DNA from: Malachius bipustulatus
Lineage: Eukaryota > Arthropoda > Insecta > Coleoptera > Melyridae
Assembly: GCA_910589415.1 (NCBI GenBank)
Contig: OU342630.1
Location: 68,692,186 to 68,756,185 of the forward strand
Reading direction: 5' to 3'
DNA: 64,000 nucleotides
Shown piece by piece: positions 33,701-45,700 of this stretch (its first letter is position 1; every line of letters begins with the position of its first letter). Below the pieces are notes generated by a model. The model made no database searches. It saw only the letters and a program-made list of their open reading frames with translations, and was not told the DNA's origin. The position numbers and the translations under genes were made by a program.

Positions 33701-36700
33701 TGTACATAAAAAAAATCATTAATCCTGACACTGCCGCACCATCAACTTCTGGATTATCAAAATTTGGGATAACAGTAGGAAAACCGTGTAATTTAACAAG
33801 AACAAAAAATGCTAATGCAGTTAATTTTTTCGCCAACAGTAACTAATAAAATAAAATAGAAATAATGACCGCTGACCGCTGCGTACCCCATTCGAACCCA
33901 CTCAAGTTTATTTTTAAATTCGATTTTTTTTATTCTTCTAGTTTAAGCTTGGCTGATGCAACCCATTTTGTGTAATTTTCGATTCTCTTCAATTTATGTC
34001 TCTTATACTTTTGCTGTACAATTACCAGTGAAGCGGGAATTTGCAAAAATGTCGTTTCCGATTACCGGATGTCGATTCAACACCCGGTAGTTTTATTTAT
34101 TTATTTTTTTCGGGTACCCATCAGGTACCCGGGTTTCGTTTCCGACCGGGTACGACATCCCCATCACTAACGTTACAACCTTCTCACCTTATCACTGGAA
34201 GGTGAAAAGTAGGTAATAAATTTTAGGGCACTATCCTGGACCAATTTTAAGTAGAAAAGTTCATATATTCGTGTCCTGAAATGTACAATTTTCTTTGCAA
34301 TAATATTGGTGAGGGTGCCCCCCTGGACGCCACTGGTCCTAACAATTAAAATCTACTTAGACTGAAGGTGCTCCTTATTACTACAAATAACACTGCCAAA
34401 TTTCAGCAATATTGGCAAAAGAATGTTTGAGATATTAATAAAAAACCGATTTAAAAAAACTTATACTGTTTTATAAAATCGTTACGTAATCAAAATGTTC
34501 TTTACTTGAAGTGTGACATTTTGAAAAGGAAACCTTTAAAAAAATTAATTTGGCATTAAATAAAAATCGCATTTTATTTTATGCCAATTTTTTTAATCGA
34601 TCTATTTGATCTGAAATGGCATTAAATCGATATAAAAATTGCATCACTTATTTTTCTGTATTTATTTTTGCCTAAATAATTGCAAAAATTCGAATTATTC
34701 TGAAAAAAAAAACATTTTACCACTTTGTTTATTGAAAACCACATTGTATACAGGTTGTTATTTAAGTATGTGGCCAAACAACAAGGGGTGCTTCTTTAAG
34801 TGATTTTAAGAAGAAAAGTTCATAATAAACATTGGTCCGAAAATGCATAGTTTTTACGATACAGGGTGTCAAACTTAAAAAAAAAAAATTGAATGTTCGT
34901 AAATATCTGAATGCTCTTTTATTCGATTTTATTGAAATTTGGCAATTCTGTTTGTAGTAACAAGAGGATAATTTAGCCTCAATTATTATGAAAATTATTA
35001 AGTCCAGTGGCGTCACGGAAGACAGTCTAACTAGTATTTTTGACAAAAAAAATTGCGCGCCACTGAATTTTAAAATTATGTTTCTTTTTGGAATTAAACA
35101 CGTACAAATACTGGACTTGATAATAATAATTGAGGCTAAATTATCCTCTTGTTACTACAAACAGAATTGTTAAAAAAAAATTGGATGTTCGTAAATATCT
35201 CAATACTCTTTTATTCAATTTTGTTGAAATTTAACAATTCTGTTTGTAGTCTGTTTGTAGTAACAAGAGGATAATTTAGCCTCAATTATTATTATCAAGT
35301 CCAGTATTTGTACGTGTTTAATTCTAAAAAGAAACATAATTTTAAAAGTCAGTGGCGGCAATTTTTTTTGTCAAAAATATTAGGTAGACTGTCTTCCGTG
35401 ACGCCACTGGACTTAATAATTTTAATAATAATTGAGGCTAAATTATCCTCTTGTTACTACAAACAGAATTGCCAAATTTCAATAAAATCGAATAAAAGAG
35501 CATTGAGATATTTACGAACATCCAATTTTTTTTTTTAAGTTTGACACCCTGTATCGTAAAAACTATGCATTTTCGGACCAATGTTTATTATGAACTTTTC
35601 TTTTTAAAATCACTTAAAGAAGCACCCCTTGTTGTTTGGCCACATACTTAAATAACACCCTGTATACAGAGAATAAGAAATCTGGAATAAGTTCAATAAA
35701 TGGAAAATGAGCAATTTTGTTTTTTTAATTGTCACTTTTCTTGGCATCCCCTCCTTTCAAACGTCAACCCCGTCAGAGGGTTGACGAACCCCGTTTGTCT
35801 CTGAAACTTTTCGGATTTTGATCGTAAATTATTTATTTTCCAAAATTTTATTTAAGATTAAAAATTCCATTTATCATAATATCATTTAATGTAACCTTAG
35901 TAATTAAAATTCTTATTTTCCAATAGAAGTCTCAAAAAAATATTTTCATTAGTGGATTTTATTGAAAAATGAAAATTTTCATTATAAAGGTTACATTAAA
36001 TGATAGAAATTTTATTTTTCAATAAAATCCACTAATGAAAACATTTTTACCTATCAAATGACATGTCACCTGACCCCCCTTCACATTTGAAAGTTTCGAA
36101 GGCTGGTCACCCTTCTGAGGGGCTTGAAGTTTGAGGGGAGAGTAACATAATTAAAAAAGTTTCGTAAACAACTGCAGCTTCTTACATTTCAATTCTTTGT
36201 GCTGTTGGTTTTATTCATTGTATCGCTGGTGACTTGGCAAAATCTCGTATCTTCCAAATTACAATATTTACAGTAGAAAAATTATTGTCATTAATGAAAA
36301 AAGGTCATTATTGTCACCTGAAAATATTTTTTATGATGATTTTTTCACATCTAGTTTTTGATCGTTGATTGAATATAAGATTATGTTCAGAACTTTGTTT
36401 TAACAGTTCTATAAGAATTCAATATCAATGGGTTATTTTACCTGTGAAAATTTTAAATAGGATATTTTGCTTAGACGTATATTTTTTTAAGTTAAATTTC
36501 AAGTCGTGATTTAACATATTTCTGCTTAATTGTCTTGTGTTATAATTTGCAGACATGTGCATTAGAAATAATTGGTAGCAGTAGGTGACAATAACTGCTT
36601 TTTATTGAAAAGTTGAGATAGGAGGTATTGCCAGGTCACCCGCAAATATTCCATTCCAGATGTTTTTAAATTAGCGTTGGCTAAATTTATGTTTTCTTAA

Positions 36701-39700
36701 AGTCGAAGACAGTCAATTTGAACTACTTCAAATGATCTGGTTCAAGCAAATGACTCCTACTTTGCTCATATGACAATAGGATAAATTTTTCGATATTGTA
36801 GAAATGAAATATTTTTAAGTATGAATTCAATTCAATAATATTTTGCTTTTCTTGTTTTGGTTTAGTAGAAAACATCTAATTATTAGCCTTCCATTTTAAA
36901 GTTTGAACTTTATTCAGATGAAAGATTCTATCACATTTTCATTACCTGTCACTCATTTTTAAATTAGATAGTTAAATTTCGTTTAAATATTACCTTCTAC
37001 GCAGGGGGTCACACAACACTCCTTCGTTATAAATAAAAAAATATACAGTGAGAGTTTTTTAAGACGGAACATAGGAAATGAGCTTGTGAAGTATTGCTAT
37101 GGAGATCGATTCGTTGCCGGGCAAGATCGTTAATGGTTTTGCAATAACCCCCCACTTCAGATTAAATTATTAATTTGACGTTTATGAGTAAAACTTGCCG
37201 TCAGTTACATACTAGCGTAGGTAGTTACTTAATTCATCAAAAATGTGTACAGCTGATGAGAAAATTGAAATTTACGCACATGGTACACCGCATGCAGTGT
37301 GTCTTCTTTATGTGAAGTTGAAAATTTGCGCTGGTACCATGTCACTACAGGACACAGTATCCATAGAAAGTGAATGTGTGGGCTGAAATGGTTAACACTC
37401 ATATCTTGTAGCCACTGCAAGAAAGAATCATTCCGACCATAAATAATCTACAAGTAGAAGGCCCTTTGTGGTACCAACAAAATGTTACAGCTGCCAATTT
37501 TTCCCGGCAAGTTCGACAATTATTGCTTAAAATGCTCAGTTTCCCGGTAGATGGATAGGAAGAGATGGAGTAATTAAGTGGCCGCCCAGGTCACCAGACT
37601 TAACATACTTGGATTTTTTTACTGGAGAAAAGTCAAGTAATCAGTTTCTAACATCGTTTCTATCTACCACATTGAAAAGCTCAAACAAATGAGAAGAAGA
37701 GCTGCGAAGAAATATCTCCTGAACAGTACAGAAATACGATAAATGTATTGATTCTACAATAATTTTTTAGGACACTTGCCTATAGTCAACGGATGTTTGA
37801 TACTATTTTAGAATAATTAACACTCTGCAGTATTTAATTTACAATTTATTGTTTCTTTATAAAATACTTAGTATACAGTTACACTTTTTTATATTTTGAA
37901 ATAATTTCGTTTTAATTAAAAAAATGATTTATTGCATTGACTTTCAATAGAGAATCCCTATGTTCCATTTTAAATAACTCACTAATGCTAAATTCAACAA
38001 TGCTCGAACGTAACCATAACTACGGTATTGTTAACGTATTGTAGCGGCTTTGTTGGAAATGCACTGATTTCGCTATGTTCCATTTTAAATGGTTCAACAA
38101 CGTTAATTAGACTGCGTCATATTTTTTCTGATGTTCCGCGTTATGTGGTTCTCACTGTATACATTATTTTTTAATTAGATGGATTCCACCAAGTCAAAAT
38201 TCTAGGGGAACTTGGCAACAAGACTGATTAGGTTGGTTATGGTGATAGTTGTTACTAAAATAGTCACTGGAATAGTTACTAAATTAATTTAGGTTATGTC
38301 GATTAGTTGAAATGTCATTTTATTTCAAAATTTAAAATTCGAAAAGCTGTAAACGCAATTTTTAGAGGTAAATTGGAAAATTTTAGAGACTTTTGTAAGT
38401 GTAAGTACCTACCTATTTACTCTTATAAATCTTATGTATGTAGGATTAGACCGATTCCTTCTTAGTTTTATGTAAAAATGTTGAAAATAGAAGATCTATT
38501 ATTGACAAATAGAGGTAGGTACTTACATTATTTGCTTAATCATTTTTTAAGAATTTCTCAAGGAATATTTCAAGGAATCTAATTAAACTGTATTTTTGCT
38601 GAATCTGGAGAAATATCTTTCAATCGCTAATGTTTATAGCATTTGATGATTCATTCTTTTCTTTCTTTTGAAATTAATTTACCTGCCTGAGCATTTTAAT
38701 AATTTTGAAAATTATTATTTGGTTTGTCAATTTGACAACTTCAACTTTTCAAGTTTCTTAGCGTTTCGCTGTGACTAGAGTACCGACTGAGAGAGAACCC
38801 AGACCTAGTTTTCGCAAAATCGTCATTGGATATAGTCAATCCAAGCAACAGTTAAATTTATCCTCAAAAAACGAATAACTACTAAAAAAGGATTATATTT
38901 GCGAAGAAAATAAAGTAACTTGAAGTTTTTAACTTGCGTTTTATACTTTTATAACAGTGCAACTTACAACAAGGAAAAAAGTTTTGCAGGTGACGTCATA
39001 GCCTATACACGAATCGGGGAATGTTGCCGTTACTTTAGTCACAACGTAAATTTTTTGCCAAGGTCAAGAAAGCAGGCTACCATCTGACAATATGAAAATT
39101 ACTGTTTAAAGATTGCACAGGGTACCAACTTGACAGCTGTTTGACAAGTCCATCTAAATAAAAAATAGACTTTAAATAATTTTCCAACTCTAAATTTTAA
39201 CTGCAAACCATAAAAAAAAATAACTTCAAATTTTACTTTAGGTTTACTGCAGATATACATCAGAACAAATCTCTTTCAAATAATCTATGCCAATATAATA
39301 TAAAATCGCTACGTGACTGACTCACCTATCAAGCTCCATATCAAACCGCTTTTGACACAGAAAGCTGAATTTTGTCATGCATTGAAGAGTGGAAGTTAAA
39401 AAGGTGGTAAAACTGGTAAGCGCCAGAAGATTTATTTTCGGACTTACCAGCTTTGTAGCTTTTACTTTTTAGGTTATGTTTTTTATAACCTGATGTGTCT
39501 GTATTTTGACATTTTTATTATTCTTTGATTTCTTGTTAAGTTTTTTTATTATCTTTTGAGACGTTTTGATACAATCTTAATACTTACATAAATTTATTTC
39601 ACATGTCTATTGCAGAACTGAGGCAGCTAAGGATGAACCATGGGCATGGGAAGCCCGTGAATTCTTGAGGAAGAAACTTCTCGGCGAAGAAATTTTCTTC

Positions 39701-42700
39701 ACGGCCGAAAAACCGCCGAATGCCGCACGTGAATATGGAACTTTATACTTTGGAAAAGGTAAGCCGTTTGTTTGCCCGGTAAATTCGAACGCGAGCAAGT
39801 CCTTTTAATTTTTCCAGATCTAGCATCAGCCGTTAACATAAGTGAATTGTTGGTGAGCGAGGGTTTGGTGAGTGTCCGTCATGAAGGTGCTCGTAACAAT
39901 CCCGAAATTGCCAAATATGCCGAACTTGAAACTGCTGCCAAAGCTGCCGGCAAGGGCAAGTGGGGCAGTAACCCACCATCGGTAAGAAACGTCTGAAAAT
40001 CCGAGTCTGTAATTCTACTAAATCGGAATTTCAGGAGCACGTGAGGGACATTAAATGGTCAATCGACAATCCAAGGACTTTTGTCGAAAAGTACAACGGA
40101 GCTCCTGTGAAAGCCATCATCGAGCATGTAAGGGACGGATCTACGGTTCGTGCTTTACTGTTGCCCGACTTCTATTATATCACTTTGACAATATCCGGAA
40201 TAAGGGTGAGTGTTATTTTGTTTACATATTTCCAGTTAATATTTCATAAATGAGTTATTATTATTATTGAGGTGTGATGTATAATTTCAGTGTCCCGGCT
40301 TTAAGCTTGATGCCAGTGGAAAACGCGATCCAAATGAAGTGGTACCCTTCGCTCAAGAAGCTCAGTACTACGTCGAGGTGCGTCTCTTGCAGCGTGAAGT
40401 CGATGTTGTCCTGGAGTCTGTCAATAATAGTAACTTTGTGGGTACCATTCTCCATCCTAAGGGCAATATTGCTGAATTTTTGCTGAGCGAAGGTGAGAAT
40501 CAATACAAAAATTTTGGTTACAATTATTTATAAAATGCTTCTTAGGACACGTCCCGTTTCATAATTATAATTAAATTAGAGTCACTTTAAAATTTAAAGT
40601 CTAATTTTACTGTGGTTACTATTGTTTTTAACAATAGCTTAAAGTGACCAAGCTGAAGTAACTTTAATTTTGTTTTGAAACAGGCCCTTTAAACTTTAAG
40701 ATGAGATTAATTTTATTATGGAACTGGTTAAATGTCGATAAACAATAGTAACCAAGGAGCTGGATTCATATTAAATTTCAAAGTCACTTCAGCTTAGAAA
40801 CACTTTCAGCTGTTAAAAACAATTGTAACCAAGGTTGAAATTAAACTTAACATTTTAGAGTGACTTTGATTTTATTATTATGAAACAAGTCCAAAGTAAC
40901 TTTACCTGAATTCTAATCTTAAATTCAATTTACACGTATTTTAAGTTTCAGTTAACATGTATCTTGAATTCTTGTATGAAATGTTTTCATCATTTTTTTT
41001 TTGTCTTCAGAAGGTGAAGAAATATTTTAGTGAAGACCAAAGGTTTATAGGAAAAAAAAAGGATTATTTTGAAAAACATGAAGAAGTAGATTTGCTGATT
41101 TATTATCAATTATTGTCTGGTAAAATTTTTCAATTTCTTCCACAACAGTTAATTATTGGTAAAAAAATTTGTCCTATTTCTCTTGATTTTTTTTAAGTTT
41201 AGGTACCTATTAAATGTGGATGCACAATTGAAAATTAAAAACTGGCTTTCTTGCTTGCTGCTTAAAGAAGTTACAGCAACAATGAACATAATCTTACATT
41301 TCTCACACTATTGAACATAACGTCACATTTCTCACACTTTTCTTTTTTTTTCACGTCCAAATCGAAATTTACAGTACTGCTATTACACCATATTATAAAA
41401 GACAGTTTATACTTTGGTTACAGTTGAAAAAAGAAACAGATCTCTGTGTAAAGGAAATTAACTGAAAATTTACTTCCATAAAGTCAGTTGCAGCGCTATA
41501 TATTATGATACTGGCTCTTAGACTTACCCCTATAGCGACTTTATCTCTGACACTTTGAAATCATGACATATTCTTTATTTATAATAAATTGATCGCTTTT
41601 TCTTTTTAAAATAATTTTTTATTTTTTATGCTCTTTTTTTCCAGCTCTGTAATTCGACCCTCATATTATAACGAGAATTGTGTGTAATGTTTCAGGTTTA
41701 GCACACTGTGTGGACTGGTCCATAGCGTTCATGAAATCAGGTGCCGAGAGGCTGCGTGCCGCCGAACGCAAGGCGAAGGAAGATCGCAAGCGCATCTGGA
41801 AAGACTGGCAGCCCAGCACGCCGCAGGTCACCGGCAAAGAGAAGGAGTTCAACGGTGTAGTCTCCGAGGTGCATAACGGGGACGCTCTGACTATCAAGCT
41901 ACCCAACGGCCAGTACAAGAAAGTGTTCTTGTCCAGCATCAGGCCGCCCAAGGAAGCTGGCCGGTAAGTGCTGCGAACGAGTTTAAACTGTGCCACCCCA
42001 AATATCGGTTTGTATTTGTTTTTTAGCCCCACTGACGAGGACGGAAAGGCGATCCAAAGGCCCAGGGGATTCCGTCCTCTCTACGATATCCCGAGGATGT
42101 TTGAGGCGAGAGAGTACCTCCGTAAGAAGCTGATCGGGAAGAAGGTGCACGTGATTGTGGATTACATCCAGGAAGCCAGGGACAGTTACCCTGAGAAGGT
42201 CTGCGCTACCGTTATGGTCAGCGGAAAGTAAGTTCAAATATTTTTGAAGTATTTGCTGTCATTCTGTATTCTTTGTGGCTGCTTCTCTGTTGTGTTTTAT
42301 TTCAGTTTGAGTTGATTTTTAATTTAAATAAAAAAAAAATTATCTTCTAAAATGGGTATGAAGAAGAAGTTCAACAGAACAAATTCTATACGCTTTGGCG
42401 GTGAATCCACATCATAAATGCTGTAGCTTGTTCACAACCGCCTCTAGAAAAATTTTTAGTTACAATATTGAAAAACCATTTCGTTTTCTTAAACTCACTA
42501 CTAAACACTTTTTCTTCTACACTTTCACAATCGCTTATTACTTCTCCAACTAAACTGTCTTACATTCCACACTACTCTAGAGTGATCCACTTACTAGCCT
42601 TCTTCTTATCATTAGCTTTATAGATTTCCTTCTTATCTTACCCTGGACTTCCACTTTCCACTTCACTAATTAGACTGACTGTTCACTAGCTTTCTAATGG

Positions 42701-45700
42701 TACTCTTACTGTCTTTCATAACATCCCAAACTATACTGACTCATTTTACCGAACGGGCGCTCTTTATTTGCCATGGCAGGTAAGGGGAGTGACGTTCTAG
42801 ACTGATATTCATGAACTGAACGTCAAGTAGTTCCGTCACTATCGAACCTCGGTTCATTCCAGAAACACAGCTACAAAGTTCGGCAGAACAAACTGTCACG
42901 TCTAGAACAGCTGAAGCGCGTTTAACTATGTTCCACTTCCATGTGACTGCATTCCACGATCTAAAAGACCGTAATCTAAACAAACAAGAAGAACAGATGT
43001 TTATGTTCCTAAACTCGGTTCCAAACATCCATTCAGTTCTAATTCTCGAGAATATTTCATTCTTATATTCAATAAAATTGCAAAAATATGGATTCATGAA
43101 AATAAATTATTATATTTAACTGATCGACCATTGCATCTCTAAAACCCCGCATTAACACACTTATTGTTGATGCGTCAAAAGGGATGCCAGAATATTCTGT
43201 GAAATCCAACGTGATGACATAATTCTATGTTTTCACTATTTCACGTCACAAACATTCAATCAATCAATTATTGTGCATTAATTCCTTTTACTTTAGATAA
43301 AATGAGCGGGCAAATAGAGATATATCTATTTCTGAGAAAGGTGTAATAATATTTATTAGCTCGTAATTTTTTTGCAGGAATGTCGCCGAAGGTCTAGTTT
43401 CCAAGGGTCTGGCGACTGTAGTAAAGTATCGACAAGATGACGACCAGCGCAGCTCCCACTATGACAACCTCCTGGTCGAGGAAAATAAGGCCGTCAAGTC
43501 CCAGCTCGGAATACACGACAAGAAGGATGTACCCGTCCATCGAGTTACTGAAATTGTAAGTCGTTTAAGCATCACCACAAAGAGTTTCTTCAAATGATAT
43601 TCGTACATTTCAGGATGCGGCTAGAGCCAAGATCGAACTGTCATCGTTCCAGAGACAGAAACGTATTGACGCAGTGGTTGAGTTTGTGGCCAGTGGATCA
43701 AGGCTGCGATTGTACATTCCAAAATCCAACAGCTTGTGTACTTTGTTATTGGGTAAGTTCAAAAATAGGAAGCAGTATTAGCCTCGTTTACAAACATAAA
43801 AGCATCTATCATCAGTTATTGTTCTCTGGTAATATTATCCTGTCTTTATCTTAGTCTTAATGGTCACTCATCTTTTTTTTATCTTGGACCTTTCGCGGTC
43901 TGATTTACCCATCTTATAGTTTCGTATACCTTAACACTTCTTTTGTTTTGTTTGTATCTAGGTAACATTCTCCTAGAGTCCCCCCCCTCCCCCAAAAAAA
44001 CCTTTATTGAAGAAACCTGTCTGGCATTTTTCATCCGTCTCATTTTTTTTTTCATAATTTTAGCCAGTTGGTCTTTGATAATATGGTTTCCGTGTTTCGC
44101 AGCATTCTAACAAAAATCCGCAATCGGCTTCTCTTATAACTTCTCGAGATCTTTTCGAGTCCCTTTCCAGTTCTACCCAACTCTGAACTGCTTGAAAGTT
44201 CAAATAGAAAAAAATGCCGTTATAACTGTTTCAGTTGACAACGATGACCTTGTTATTTTCTTACAGCCGGCGTGAATTGTCCACGTGCTTCCCGTCTGAC
44301 GACTCCTGCTCAAGAGGGTGAGCCTTTCGGCGACGAAGCCTTGCAGTACACCAAGGACCGATGCCTGCAGAGGGACGTGCAGATCGAGGTGGAGACACAC
44401 GACAAGGCCGGCAACTTCATCGGCTGGCTGTTCATGGAGGGTGCTACGAATCTGTCGGTGGCTCTGGTCAAGGAGGGCTTGGCGTCGGTGCATCGCATTG
44501 GCGACAAGTCTCCCTATTCGGCAGCCCTGCGCGCCGCCGAAGAGGAGGCCAAGGCTAACAAGCTGAGAATATGGAAGGATTACGTCGAGGAAAAGGAGGA
44601 GAAGAACAAGCCCGAAGAAGAGGAGAAAGTGGTACGTACGTTGGGAAGTCTAAAAATTGATTTTAGATATATCGGTTGTGATTCTAATTACTTTGCTTTA
44701 ATGTTAAAGGTTGAGCTAACCGAATTATACAGTTTAAAATTGCCATTTTATTCTTGATCTTCTAATAAAAATTGGTAGAGAGTAAATTGATTGCATCTCT
44801 AAAACCCCGCATTAACACAATTATTGTTAATGCGTCAAAAGGGATGCCAGAACATCATGTGAAATCCAACGTGATGACATAATTCTGTGTTCTCACTATT
44901 TCACGTCACAAACATTCCATTAAAAAACAAGCTTTTCCTGTAACAAAATGAGACATTTTGAGTGTCCTACTATTGTTTCAGTGGTTCATTTTTAACAAGT
45001 ATTGAAATCGCAAGGGTTTAAAAATGTTATTACCATATCATTCAGATATTATTTCTGAAATATGTAGGATAGGTGATAGAAGTCACTGGGAATCACATTG
45101 TCGAAGTAAGGTTATGTCTTTATTTTTCTGAGGTTAAAGTTTTCTGGCAATAAACATAGTTGCCAGATTGGTTTTTGTTGTTCTTTTTCACATTGTTTAA
45201 TTTAGTCTTCACTTTTGAAACATTTATCCACTAATGTTACCGTAATAAAAAGTGAATTGTTTGTTTACAAATAATTTGTTAAAAAATGAGAATGCAATAA
45301 TTATGTAAAAGGAAATTTATACAAAAACTCCCATTTAAAAATTTTTGTGTTTTAATTTTCAAGTTGGTAACCAGAAATAAATCTTCTACCAACATTTTAA
45401 TGACAAAGTGTACAACTCTTTTTTTATTAAGCCCCATATCCCATATTTGTTTTATTAAAACGAGAAGAATTGGTACATTATGTTTATTTCAGATGATACT
45501 TTATATTAACAATATTTTTTATATTCATGTAGGTATTCCAAATATGTTTTATTCTTAGTAAGACTTCATTGTTATACAGATATGGGCTACTGCCCTTTAG
45601 TTTTTCTAATTTTTATTTTTTCTTCTCATTGTCAAAGAAATTATTGAAAAGAGTGAAACATACAGGCTGTCCCGTATCGTTATGTTCAAAATTCTTGAGC

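Noticed and set aside
41661..42032. Minus-strand frames over SND1 exons (also 42741-43097, 44200-44493, 47687-47977)
   Set aside because: Antisense or intronic shadows; SND1 exons on the plus strand account for the coding signal.
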